Source: JAAYJR01 sp964545315 (lineage in GTDB: Bacteria > Bacteroidota > Bacteroidia > Bacteroidales > Prolixibacteraceae). Taken from it: a DNA stretch of 64,000 bases. Under the pieces are notes generated by a model. The model ran no database searches and had not been told where the DNA came from. It saw only the letters and a list, made by a program, of their open reading frames with translations. The position numbers and the translations under genes are program-made. The stretch spans positions 1 to 64,000 of the forward strand of contig CAZJGI010000002.1 in NCBI GenBank assembly GCA_964545315.1, read 5' to 3'. Shown here in pieces: positions 9,452 through 19,198 of the stretch (position 1 is its first letter; the number at the start of each line of letters is the position of its first letter).

Positions 9452-9555
9452 GATTATTTGATATAAAGACAGCAAAGTCATGGAAAGGCGCGGCCTTTTG
9501 ATCTTTCAGGGCAGCCTCCATGTTAAATAAGATGAAAATATAAACTAATAAGAAT

Positions 9556-10614
9556 ATGAAAAGAATAAAATTTCTTCCATTAATTGTGATTTTAACAGCA
9601 TTTATTGCCTGCAATAACCAAAGCCAGTCTGTAAGTACTGAGCTGGCGGTGCCTATTTCGGTAGAGGATATAAAGCTTCAAAGTATTATGGAGTTCATTA
9701 GTACTACCGGTACTGTCAAAGCGACTTCCGAAGTAGTTGTAAATTCTGAAATGACAGGAGAATATTACCTTCAGAAAAACCCTTCTACCGGCAGGCCTTA
9801 TAAACTGGGGGACAGGATCAGTAAAGGTCAGACTGTGGTTAAATTTGAAAATGAGGAATATAAAAATAACCTTGGAATTGATGCCGTTAAATTAAACCTT
9901 GAAATTTCTGAGCAGGAGTATGAGAAACAGAAATCATTATATGAAAAGGGAGGTGTAACACTTCGTGAATTACGGAATTCTGAAGTGTCAAAAACAAATG
10001 CAAAATATAATTATGAGAACGCGCTTATACAGCTTGAAAAAATGAATGTCACAGCACCGTTTTCAGGAATTATAGTAGAACTTCCTTACTATACACAAAG
10101 TACCAGGGTAACATCAGGATCTCATATTTTCTCCTTAATGAGCTATAGCTCAATGTACATGAATATAAACCTGCCCGAAAAAAATATTGGCGAAGTAAAA
10201 TTAAACCAGGAGGTATTGATTACCAATTATACTCTTCCTGAGGATACCCTTTCAGGTAAAGTAACAGAACTGTCCCCTGCTATCAGCAGTGAAACAAGGA
10301 CTTTCATGGGAAAGATAGAGATTCAGAATCCTGAATTAAAACTGAGGCCGGGAATGTTTGTAAAAGCCGACATAATTACTCAAAAGAAAGACAGTACTAT
10401 TGTAATACCTAAAGATATAATTCTTACAAGAGGCAGGCAAAAATACGTGTTTGTTGTCGGAAGAAACAGCACAGCAAGTCAACGCTGGCTGACAACCGGA
10501 ATCGAGAACCAGAATTCGGTTGAAGTCCTTGAAGGGCTTCAGGTGAACGAAAGGCTTATTATAAAAGGCTTCGAGACATTACGGGATAATTCCAAGGTTA
10601 GGATCATTCTGTAA
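9556..10614 (+). CDS. RND efflux periplasmic adaptor (membrane-fusion lipoprotein)
   Basis: Periplasmic adaptor linking an inner-membrane pump to TolC. The N-terminus MKRIKFLPLIVILTAFIAC is a lipoprotein signal with Cys19 as lipidation site. Then follow a split barrel-sandwich/lipoyl domain (TGTVKATSEVVVNSEMTG; later MNVTAPFSGIIVE at about 160-172), a short helical hairpin between them, a beta-barrel domain (LRPGMFVKADI) and a C-terminal membrane-proximal domain. The 352 residues match the family. It lies 104 nt after tolC and 34 nt before the first RND gene, so it is the natural adaptor for the downstream pumps. Confidence 0.92.
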   Translation: MKRIKFLPLIVILTAFIACNNQSQSVSTELAVPISVEDIKLQSIMEFISTTGTVKATSEVVVNSEMTGEYYLQKNPSTGRPYKLGDRISKGQTVVKFENEEYKNNLGIDAVKLNLEISEQEYEKQKSLYEKGGVTLRELRNSEVSKTNAKYNYENALIQLEKMNVTAPFSGIIVELPYYTQSTRVTSGSHIFSLMSYSSMYMNINLPEKNIGEVKLNQEVLITNYTLPEDTLSGKVTELSPAISSETRTFMGKIEIQNPELKLRPGMFVKADIITQKKDSTIVIPKDIILTRGRQKYVFVVGRNSTASQRWLTTGIENQNSVEVLEGLQVNERLIIKGFETLRDNSKVRIIL

Positions 10615-10648
10615 TAACCTCTCCGAAAAATCAATATAATTTTTCAAA

Positions 10649-13600
10649 ATGAAGAAATTAACTCAATTTGCTGTCAATTACCCTGTAACGATAATGATGA
10701 TTGTCCTGGCTGTATTGCTTCTTGGATATATATCATTTGACAAGCTGGGAATTGATCTTTTTCCTGATTTAAATTCTCCACGGATTTTTGTGGAAATCAA
10801 ATCCGGTGAGCGACCGCCGGAAGAGATGGAACATCAGTTTGTAGAAAATATTGAAGCCCTTGCTATAAGGCAGTCGGATGTGATCCAGGTATCCTCTGTT
10901 ACAAGAGTCGGGACTGCCCAGATCACTGTAGAATATGCCTGGAATAAAGACATGGATGAAGCATTCCTTGATCTCCAGAAAGCGCTGAATTCACTGACAC
11001 AAAATGCAGATATTGATGATCTTCGCATCACACAACACGATCCGAACACATCTCCGGTTATGCTTATTGCAATTAAGCATAGTGAGATCACAGATATGAA
11101 TGAGATACGAAAAGTTGCTGATAATTATATACGTAATGAACTTGTTCGTCTTGAAGGCGTTGCCGATGTTGAACTGTCAGGACAGGAAGAGAGCGAGATT
11201 ATTATCAACACAGATCATTACCGTCTTGAAGCCCAGGGATTATCAATGGATGAGGTAAGCAACAGAATTCAAAATTTTAACAGAAATGTAACCGGCGGAC
11301 GTATTAGCGAATTGGGAAGGCAATATATTGTCAAAGGAATAAAGTTGCTTAACAGTATTGAGGATTTTAATAACTTAATTGTTGGCTACAAAGCTGTGCA
11401 TCCGGAAACCCCAAATCAGCCAGGGGCTGCGATGGCGCCGGTTTATCTGAGAGATGTGGCAACTGTTTCATTGGGGAATAAGAAGCCTGCAAACATTGTC
11501 CATTTCAATGGTGAACGTTGTGTCGGGCTTGCAATATACAAAGAGACAAGGTTTAATACAGTCAAAGCGGTTGAACAGATTAATGATGCTATGAAAAACA
11601 TCGAAAAGGCTTTGCCGGGTTATTCATTACATCAGGTTACCAACCAGGGTAAATTTATCAGTTCCTCCATAGGAGAGGTTCAGAATACAGCTCTGCTGGG
11701 TGTATTACTTGCAGTATTTGTGTTATTCATTTTTCTGCGCAGGCTGGGGACAACACTTATCGTAAGTATAGCTATTCCAATATCAATTATTGCCACTTTT
11801 AACCTGATGTACTTTAATAATCTTACAATTAATATAATGACATTAGGAGGCCTTGCACTCGGTGCCGGAATGCTTGTTGATAACGCTATTGTTGTTCTTG
11901 AGAATATTTTCAGAAATCATGAAAGCGGATTAAATGTAAGAGATGCTGCAATCAATGGAACAGCTGAGGTTGGAGGGGCTATTACAGCCTCAACAATCAC
12001 TACTATTGTTGTATTCCTTCCAATCGTATATCTTCATGGAGCTTCCGGAGAACTATTTAAAGATCAGGCATGGACTGTGGCTTTCTCTTTAGTTTCCTCT
12101 CTTTTTGTAGCAATCTTCCTTATTCCTGTATTGTATCATTACTTCTATAAAAACAAAAAAGCGCCAGTAAAAAGCCGGTCATTGGGAATGGGAGGTTATA
12201 GAAAAGTCTTGGATAAATTTTTAAAGATTAAGTGGGTAATTCTTGTATTGGCTGTTATGCTTATAGTAGGTTCTTTTATGTTAGTGCCCCGTATCGGAAC
12301 AGAGTTTATGCCTAAAACCGAAGGCCGGGAGTTTACAATGAACCTCAAACTTCAGGAGGGTACAAGCCTGGAACGCACAGAATCTACTGTGAAAAATATC
12401 GAGTCAATCATAAAGGATTATTTGGGCGATGATCTTGAAAAGATATATTCACATTCCGGTCCTTCTACGAGCCTGGCAAGTGATGCAACAGCACTGTTTG
12501 AAGGTGAAAACAGTGCTCAGATCAGAGTAATAGTTAAGCAGGAATCCACTGCCTCAGTACCGCATGTGATCGAGAATATCGACAGGCAGATTGAAGATAT
12601 TCCCGGTATGGAGGTCACCTTTTCTGAGGAACAAAGTGCCCTGCAATCAATCTTAGGCACCCAGGAAGCCCCCGTTGTTGTTGAGGTCAGGGGAGAAGAA
12701 CTTGAAGATATTGAAAATATAATAACCCAGGTTAAAGAGAAAATGGAAAATATAAACGGGTTGTTTAACATTCAAACATCCGTTGAAGATGGGGCACCTG
12801 AAGTTGAAGTACATATTGACCGTGTAAAAGCAGGATTATACAATATTAATATTAATACTGTTATAACTCAGTTACAAGAGCAACTGGAAGGGAAAAACGC
12901 TGGTCAATTTGAGCAGGAAGGAGAAATGCGTGATATAACGATAAAAGTACCGGAAAAAGGATTAAAGGAAATTTACGATATTACTATAAATTCAGGAACA
13001 CGGATTTTCAGACTTAGTGAAATTGCCGATATATCCTTTGGTTTTTCACCGAGGGAAATACTGAGAAGAAACCAGAACAGGATAGGTAAAGTAACAGCAC
13101 AGCTTGATAAAGGGCTCGCGCTTGACCATGTTGCCAGGGAGATAAGAGAAACAACTTCATCCATAGAGATGCCTGCAAACTACAGAATACTTGTAACAGG
13201 AGAAGAGGAGAAAAGGCAGGAATCAATGAGCAGCCTTGGTTTTGCATTATTACTTTCTGTTATATTGGTTTATATGGTAATGGCCTCACAATTTGAGTCA
13301 CTTATTCACCCTTTTACAATTTTGCTAACAATTCCACTTGCTCTGGTTGGATCTATATTGATTTTTCTCATTGCAGGTAAAACATTCAATATTATGGCGT
13401 TGATCGGGGTTATTATGTTGGCAGGGATTGCTGTAAATAATTCTATTATATTGGTTGACAGAATAAATCAACTTATAAGGGAAGGATTGGACAGGAGGGA
13501 AGCAATTCTGAGGGCAGGACAACAGCGTATCAGACCAATTATAATGACAAGCCTTACAACAATTCTTGCATTACTGCCACTTACTTTCGGTTTTGGCGAA

Positions 13601-13732
13601 AGTGCTGCATTGCGTTCACCTATGGCTTTGGCTGTTATTGGCGGGCTGATAACATCAACTCTGCTGACATTGGTTGTAATACCATGTGTATATGATATTT
13701 TAGACAGGATAAAAGGAGTCTTCAAAGCATGA
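10649..13732 (+). CDS. RND efflux permease (AcrB/HAE1 superfamily), first of two
   Basis: Inner-membrane, proton-driven RND pump of 1027 residues. It starts with the cytoplasmic-edge helix MKKLTQFAVNYPVTIMMIVL, has a first periplasmic porter domain, TM2-6 (about 335-500), a second porter domain and TM8-12 (from about 860). TM4 carries GMLVDNAIVVLENI with Asp411-Asn412, the place of the AcrB Asp407-Asp408 pair; TM10 has AVNNSIILVD where AcrB has its relay lysine. Only one of the classical acidic pair is thus kept, a pattern shared by many non-AcrB RND pumps. The stop overlaps the next start in ATGA, indicating coupled translation with the second RND protein, so a heteromeric pump is plausible. 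Confidence 0.93.
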   Translation: MKKLTQFAVNYPVTIMMIVLAVLLLGYISFDKLGIDLFPDLNSPRIFVEIKSGERPPEEMEHQFVENIEALAIRQSDVIQVSSVTRVGTAQITVEYAWNKDMDEAFLDLQKALNSLTQNADIDDLRITQHDPNTSPVMLIAIKHSEITDMNEIRKVADNYIRNELVRLEGVADVELSGQEESEIIINTDHYRLEAQGLSMDEVSNRIQNFNRNVTGGRISELGRQYIVKGIKLLNSIEDFNNLIVGYKAVHPETPNQPGAAMAPVYLRDVATVSLGNKKPANIVHFNGERCVGLAIYKETRFNTVKAVEQINDAMKNIEKALPGYSLHQVTNQGKFISSSIGEVQNTALLGVLLAVFVLFIFLRRLGTTLIVSIAIPISIIATFNLMYFNNLTINIMTLGGLALGAGMLVDNAIVVLENIFRNHESGLNVRDAAINGTAEVGGAITASTITTIVVFLPIVYLHGASGELFKDQAWTVAFSLVSSLFVAIFLIPVLYHYFYKNKKAPVKSRSLGMGGYRKVLDKFLKIKWVILVLAVMLIVGSFMLVPRIGTEFMPKTEGREFTMNLKLQEGTSLERTESTVKNIESIIKDYLGDDLEKIYSHSGPSTSLASDATALFEGENSAQIRVIVKQESTASVPHVIENIDRQIEDIPGMEVTFSEEQSALQSILGTQEAPVVVEVRGEELEDIENIITQVKEKMENINGLFNIQTSVEDGAPEVEVHIDRVKAGLYNININTVITQLQEQLEGKNAGQFEQEGEMRDITIKVPEKGLKEIYDITINSGTRIFRLSEIADISFGFSPREILRRNQNRIGKVTAQLDKGLALDHVAREIRETTSSIEMPANYRILVTGEEEKRQESMSSLGFALLLSVILVYMVMASQFESLIHPFTILLTIPLALVGSILIFLIAGKTFNIMALIGVIMLAGIAVNNSIILVDRINQLIREGLDRREAILRAGQQRIRPIIMTSLTTILALLPLTFGFGESAALRSPMALAVIGGLITSTLLTLVVIPCVYDILDRIKGVFKA

Positions 13733-16700
13733 AATTTATCATAACCAGAAAAATATTCATTGCGATGTTGTTTACAGGACTTACCCTCCTGGGGTATGTT
13801 TCTTATAAACAACTACCTGTAGAACTGATGCCCAATGCAGAGCTGCCTATGCTTTTTGTCCAGATAAGCTCAACAATGGAGGTTGACCCGGATTATATGG
13901 AAAAACAGGCAGTTATTCCAATTGAGGGCGCGATAGGGGCAATGGAAGGCATTGAGAGTATAGAAACATCCCTGAATAACCGTTCAGCTTCGATACAAGT
14001 AAATTTCGCCCAGAATGTGAATTTTAAATATACTTTTTTGAAGCTGCAGGAACGCATAAAACAGGCAGCAGACCAACTGGACGAAAATTTCAGGGTTTCG
14101 GTTAACAGGGTTGATGTTCAGAGAATGAGCAATCAGTTTATGGAACTCCAGGTTAGAGGTAGTGGCGGTACTGACAGGCTTAGAAATATAGTCGACCAAA
14201 AAATTGCTGATGAACTGGAAAATATCGATGGCATTGCATCTGTTAATGTGTTTGGAGGAAAGGAGCGTTCTATTGAAATTACATATGATAAAGCAACCTG
14301 TGATGCATATGGTATTACACCGGCTCAAATCAGAAGCGCTATTTCTTCTAATTCGTCCAACCGGATATTTGCAGGTTATCTGCATGAAAGTCAAAACAGG
14401 TATTTTGTGCACGTAACAGCAGAATATAATGAAGTTACTGACATAGAAAATATTATAGTTGCCGAGGGGCCTGTTTACCTTAAGGATATTGCAAGCGTCT
14501 TCTTCGGAGTGAAAGAGGAGGAGAGTATAAGCAGGGTAAACGGCCTTGATGCCGTCTCTATAATGTTGGTGAGTGATTCACAGGCTAATCTTATTGATCT
14601 TTCAAAAAAGGTACAGGAACGTATTGCTTCTTTAAATGAAAAACTGGGTTTTGAGGATGTTCAGCTGGTTGTGCAAACTAACCTGGCTGAAACAATGGAA
14701 AAAAATATTGATCAGATAATGAACCTTGCCCTTGTTGGAGGATTGCTGGCAATATTTGTTTTGTGGATTTTTTTAAAGAACCTTCGTATTGTTTCTATAA
14801 TAGCATTAGCTATTCCTGTATCAGTATTTACAGCTTTTAACCTGTTTTATGCCTTTAATATCTCAATAAACAGCCTTACACTGGTAGGGCTTGTATTAGC
14901 TATAGGAATGCTGCTTGATAACAGTGTGGTTGTCCTTGAAAATATTTACCGGCTGTCGGGCAGGCATTTTAATGCAGACAAAGCTGTTATCCAGGGTACT
15001 ACTGAAGTTTGGCGGTCTATAGTGGCAGCAACATTGACAACAGTGACAGTTTTTCTGCCTTTTCTGTTTTCATCTGAGTTTATGATAAAACTGCTGGGGA
15101 ACCATGTTGGGGTTTCTATAATATCCACACTTACCGTATCACTGTTCGTGGCTCTATTATTAATACCGATGCTGGCACATCTGTTGCTAAAAGGGAAATC
15201 TTCACACAATATATTTTATGAAAAAGTAACTACCAACAACCGGATCATTCAGATTTATGTATTATTATTAAAAGCAAGTATGAGAGCTCCGGCTGCTACA
15301 ATTGTCGGGGCAATTGTTTTATTTTTCGTTACCATCTTTATCGTTCTTGCAATAAATATCAATACACTTGAGGAGGTAGAGGAAACAAGGTTTTCAATTT
15401 ATGTCACTATGCGGACAGGCTCAACCCTTGAAGCGACCGACCTTGTTGTTGCAGAAGTAGAGAGCAGACTGGAAGAAATTGAAGAAAGAAAGGATGTTAT
15501 TTCTAATATACAGGCTGAAGAGGCAGTTATTACTGTTGTACTGCAGGATGATTATGAGAAGATAAAAGGGCGAAACATAGCGGAAATCAAGGCACAGGCG
15601 GAAGGATTAATTCAAAATATTGGAAGGGCTGAAATAAGTCTGACAGCCTCTGCTTCAAGTAGCCGCTTCCGTGGCGGAGGAGGAGGTGGCGCAGGATTGG
15701 AAAATTTCAGCAGGTTCCTTGGAATAGGTACCAATCGTGAACAAATTTTAATAAAAGGAGAAGATTTTGAATTGATGAGAGGGGTCGCAGAAGATATTGA
15801 ATATTATGTTGAAAACCTTGAGTCGATAAGAAGCGTAAGTATGAGCGTGGGAAGCAGAAGACCTGAAATCCATCTTTATTTTAAACAACTTTTACTTACA
15901 GAATATGGGCTGACACTTAATAATATTTCATCTGAGCTGGGCTCATTTAACAGAGAGTTTTCATCAGGAGTGAATTTTAAACAGGGAAATGAAGAATATG
16001 ATATTCTTATTAAAGAGAGACTGGAGGAGGAAGAAGAGGAAGAAGAAGAGAAGGAAAAAGATGTAGACGATCTTCGACGGGTTCAGCTGAACAACGGACA
16101 GGGGGCAGTATACGAATTGCAGGATGTTGCTGATATTGTATACTCATATGGAATGGCCACAATTAACAGAATAAATCAGGAGAAGCAAATTCAGATTTTT
16201 TATCGTTTCGCGTCTGAAGCAGAACAGTCAAAAAGCCTGCTGGAAGCTTACCGTCTGGAAATTGATGAGGTTATTGCCAATTATAAATTACCTGCCGGAG
16301 TTGCAATAGAGGTTATTCATGAGGAAGATCAGTATTCTGAGTTTTATTTCCTTATAGCAGCTGCATTTATCCTTATTTTAATGATCCTTGCATCAGTCTT
16401 TGAATCTTTTACAACCCCTGTAGTGCTTATGTTTTCTGTTCCTTTGGCTGCAATCGGATCATTTATTGCTCTTATATTTACCGGTAACAGCCTTTTTAAT
16501 GCCAATACCCTTACAGGATTTTTAATTTTACTCGGTGTTGTTGTTAATAATGGTATAATTCTTATAGATTTTACAAATATCCTCCGAAAAAGAGGGGACA
16601 GGAAATCACGTGCCCTGATCACTGCCGGCCTCTCAAGAGTGCGGCCTATTTTAATTACCTCTATTACCACAATTGTTGCAATGTTTCCTCTGGCACTTGG

Positions 16701-18480
16701 AAAATCAGAATATGTGGGAGCAATTGGGGCTCCATTTGCAATTACGGTGATAGGAGGTTTGAGTGTTAGTACATTGCTCACCCTGGTTTTTGTGCCTACC
16801 CTCTACTTTGGAATGGAAAATGCAATTAATTGGTTGAAATCCCTTAATTGGGGTTTAAAGATATTGCAGATAGTAATTTTCATTATTGCTGCTGCATATA
16901 TCTACTTTGAAATTGATTCATTTATTTGGAAGTTGCTGGGCTTTATGCTCATCGTAATCCTTATTCCCGGAGTGACTGCATTTGTTCTCACAAGCCTTAA
17001 ACAGGCCAGCTCAAAAGTTATTGACGAAAAAGAACCCATTAAAATTGTTATCCGGAAGCTTGTTAAAATTTATGACCGGGATACCAGATTTGTAAGGGAG
17101 TGGAATGGAGGGCTTAAAATCAGGGAGCATGCAGGGTTGCAGAAAGATTATAAAAAATTGCACGATTTTTATGACCTGATCTGGCAGATCCCTTTATTCG
17201 GTTTTCTTATCTATTTCACTTTTTTTTATCTCGAAGGTAATTTCTGGATGTGGATAATGACCCATTTCATTTATTTCTACACCTTTATGTTGTATATCCC
17301 TTTATCACGGGTTTTATTAAATAAATATCAGGCCACAGGAAAGGCTGTTTATACTAAAATAGACCGTATATGTAAAAATGTTATTTTTTGGGGATTACCA
17401 GCTTTTTTTGTAACTGTTTTCTTTTTTCGTTGGGATAATATAGGTATGGTAATCTTTGTGGCTGTAATTTGGCTTCTTCTGATGGTGATATACACTTCAG
17501 GTGAATATATTCACAAGAAACAATTGAATATTGCACGCATTGAGGGCAGATTAAGTAAGTTCAGAAGATGGTATTTTACAATGGTACGACAAATTCCTGT
17601 TATTGGGAAACGTAAAGTGCCCTTCCGTGCATTGAACGGGGTTTCCCTGGAAATAAAAACGGGCATGTTTGGATTACTCGGGCCTAATGGTGCAGGAAAA
17701 TCAACAATGATGCGAATTATTTGTGGTATTCTTGAGCAGAGTTACGGGAAAATATGGATTAATGGCCTCGATACCCAGAAACATCGTGAAGAATTACAAG
17801 GATTGATGGGATACCTGCCTCAGGCTTTTGGTTATTATGATAATATGTCAGCATGGGAATTCCTTGACTATCAGGCGATACTCAAGGGCATTAAGGACAT
17901 AAAAATTCGTAATGAAAGATTGGAATATGTACTTAAGAATGTACATATGTGGGAAAAAAGAGATGACAGGATAAGTTCTTTTTCAGGTGGAATGAAGCAG
18001 AGAATCGGAATTGCTCAAATTTTACTTACCCTGCCAAGGATACTTGTCGTGGATGAACCAACAGCCGGCCTTGACCCAAGGGAAAGAATACGTTTTCGTA
18101 ACCTCCTGGTTGAATTGAGCAGGGAAAGAATAGTGATATTCTCAACTCATATCATTGAGGATATATCAAGTTCATGTAACCAGGTAGCTGTTATTCACAG
18201 AGGTGACCTCAAATATTTTGGAACCCCTTCAGAGATGGTAAATATGGGACAAGGATTTGTCTGGCAGATGACAATGCCTGCTAAAGATTTTGATAACTTT
18301 GCAAATAAACAGCTCATTATTCATCATATGCGTGATGGCGATAATATCAAAATCAGGATGTTGGCTAAAGATAAACCATCAGAGAATGCAATTAATGTCT
18401 CCCCACACCTGGAAGATGCCTACTTATGCTTATTAAAAGATTTTGTAAATAAACCACTTAGTGATGAAACGCAAATATGA
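13729..18480 (+). CDS. RND efflux permease fused to an ABC ATPase (1583 aa)
   Basis: One open frame encodes two transporter types. Residues 1 to about 1037 are a full RND pump (TM4 AIGMLLDNSVVVLENI with Asp397-Asn398; TM10 VVVNNGIILIDF; end near FVPTLYFGMENAI). Residues about 1043-1270 form a linker with roughly six further hydrophobic segments and a charged cytoplasmic stretch. Residues about 1295-1583 are a complete ABC ATPase: Walker A GPNGAGKS at 1318-1325, signature SGGMKQR from 1419, Walker B Asp1442-Glu1443, switch His1474. The ATPase part closely resembles the 297-residue ATPase at 3674. Unusual too are a Gly run near 649-655 and a Glu-rich run from 766 within the periplasmic porter region. 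All nucleotide-binding residues are present, so the ATPase should be active. Confidence 0.9.
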   Translation: MKFIITRKIFIAMLFTGLTLLGYVSYKQLPVELMPNAELPMLFVQISSTMEVDPDYMEKQAVIPIEGAIGAMEGIESIETSLNNRSASIQVNFAQNVNFKYTFLKLQERIKQAADQLDENFRVSVNRVDVQRMSNQFMELQVRGSGGTDRLRNIVDQKIADELENIDGIASVNVFGGKERSIEITYDKATCDAYGITPAQIRSAISSNSSNRIFAGYLHESQNRYFVHVTAEYNEVTDIENIIVAEGPVYLKDIASVFFGVKEEESISRVNGLDAVSIMLVSDSQANLIDLSKKVQERIASLNEKLGFEDVQLVVQTNLAETMEKNIDQIMNLALVGGLLAIFVLWIFLKNLRIVSIIALAIPVSVFTAFNLFYAFNISINSLTLVGLVLAIGMLLDNSVVVLENIYRLSGRHFNADKAVIQGTTEVWRSIVAATLTTVTVFLPFLFSSEFMIKLLGNHVGVSIISTLTVSLFVALLLIPMLAHLLLKGKSSHNIFYEKVTTNNRIIQIYVLLLKASMRAPAATIVGAIVLFFVTIFIVLAININTLEEVEETRFSIYVTMRTGSTLEATDLVVAEVESRLEEIEERKDVISNIQAEEAVITVVLQDDYEKIKGRNIAEIKAQAEGLIQNIGRAEISLTASASSSRFRGGGGGGAGLENFSRFLGIGTNREQILIKGEDFELMRGVAEDIEYYVENLESIRSVSMSVGSRRPEIHLYFKQLLLTEYGLTLNNISSELGSFNREFSSGVNFKQGNEEYDILIKERLEEEEEEEEEKEKDVDDLRRVQLNNGQGAVYELQDVADIVYSYGMATINRINQEKQIQIFYRFASEAEQSKSLLEAYRLEIDEVIANYKLPAGVAIEVIHEEDQYSEFYFLIAAAFILILMILASVFESFTTPVVLMFSVPLAAIGSFIALIFTGNSLFNANTLTGFLILLGVVVNNGIILIDFTNILRKRGDRKSRALITAGLSRVRPILITSITTIVAMFPLALGKSEYVGAIGAPFAITVIGGLSVSTLLTLVFVPTLYFGMENAINWLKSLNWGLKILQIVIFIIAAAYIYFEIDSFIWKLLGFMLIVILIPGVTAFVLTSLKQASSKVIDEKEPIKIVIRKLVKIYDRDTRFVREWNGGLKIREHAGLQKDYKKLHDFYDLIWQIPLFGFLIYFTFFYLEGNFWMWIMTHFIYFYTFMLYIPLSRVLLNKYQATGKAVYTKIDRICKNVIFWGLPAFFVTVFFFRWDNIGMVIFVAVIWLLLMVIYTSGEYIHKKQLNIARIEGRLSKFRRWYFTMVRQIPVIGKRKVPFRALNGVSLEIKTGMFGLLGPNGAGKSTMMRIICGILEQSYGKIWINGLDTQKHREELQGLMGYLPQAFGYYDNMSAWEFLDYQAILKGIKDIKIRNERLEYVLKNVHMWEKRDDRISSFSGGMKQRIGIAQILLTLPRILVVDEPTAGLDPRERIRFRNLLVELSRERIVIFSTHIIEDISSSCNQVAVIHRGDLKYFGTPSEMVNMGQGFVWQMTMPAKDFDNFANKQLIIHHMRDGDNIKIRMLAKDKPSENAINVSPHLEDAYLCLLKDFVNKPLSDETQI

Positions 18481-19183
18481 TATAAAGAATAGCTTACTGA
18501 ATAAATGGAAAATGATCCGCTATAATATGAAGATCATTTTTTCAGGCAGGTTTATCTGGTTTTTATTGGCTGCCTTTGCGTTTTTCTTAATATTCGCTAT
18601 TCAGATGGTATGGAATAATGTGATATTTAATGAAGCCCAAATCTATAACCTTCTTATTTTTCCGGGGATTCTTTTGATTTTTTATCCTACGGTTTTTGGT
18701 ATTCAGAGTGATGACGATTCGCGGATGCTGGAAATACTTTTTGGTATCCCTAATTACAGGTATAAGGTATGGCTCGTAAGATTACTACTGATTTATATAC
18801 TTGTTTTTTTGATTATTTTATTATTTGCTTTCATTGCATCTATTTTACTTTATCTTATTAATGTCTCAGAGATGGCTTATCAACTGATGTATCCGGTAAT
18901 TTTTATGGGATCACTTTCTTTCATGTTTTCTACCGTTATTAAGAATGGTAACGGAACTGCTGTACTGGTGGTTCTGATAGGAGTGGCTTTAATAATACTT
19001 CAGGATGCAATCGAAAGGACACAATGGAATGTTTTTTTGAATCCTTTTCAGATCCCGGATAATTTTAATGAGATCATTTGGCAGGGTTTGGTGTTAAAAA
19101 ACAGAATATTTTTAAGCGTCGGTTCAATAGTATTTATCCTTTATGGTCTTTATAATCTCCAGAAAAGAGAGAAATTTGTATAA
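18464..19183 (+). CDS. ABC-2-type membrane permease (six hydrophobic segments)
   Basis: A 240-residue integral membrane protein with about six hydrophobic segments (for example FIWFLLAAFAFFLIFAI, LLIFPGILLIFYPTVFG, VWLVRLLLIYILVFLIILL and a last one near 215-232). Size and layout fit an ABC-2 permease. The reading frame overlaps the end of the RND-ABC fusion by 17 nt (ATG 18464; a GTG at 18461 is the alternative), so the two are almost certainly co-translated, and this protein is the likely membrane partner for the fused ATPase. There is no catalytic motif. The family call rests on topology and context rather than on a strong signature. Confidence 0.7.
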   Translation: MKRKYDIKNSLLNKWKMIRYNMKIIFSGRFIWFLLAAFAFFLIFAIQMVWNNVIFNEAQIYNLLIFPGILLIFYPTVFGIQSDDDSRMLEILFGIPNYRYKVWLVRLLLIYILVFLIILLFAFIASILLYLINVSEMAYQLMYPVIFMGSLSFMFSTVIKNGNGTAVLVVLIGVALIILQDAIERTQWNVFLNPFQIPDNFNEIIWQGLVLKNRIFLSVGSIVFILYGLYNLQKREKFV

Positions 19184-19198
19184 TATTTTTTTAAGATA

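Noticed and set aside
9452..9555. Hairpin AAAGGC-GCG-GCCTTT between tolC and the adaptor gene
   Set aside because: A 6-bp stem only; it could be a weak attenuator but is not strong enough to list as a terminator.
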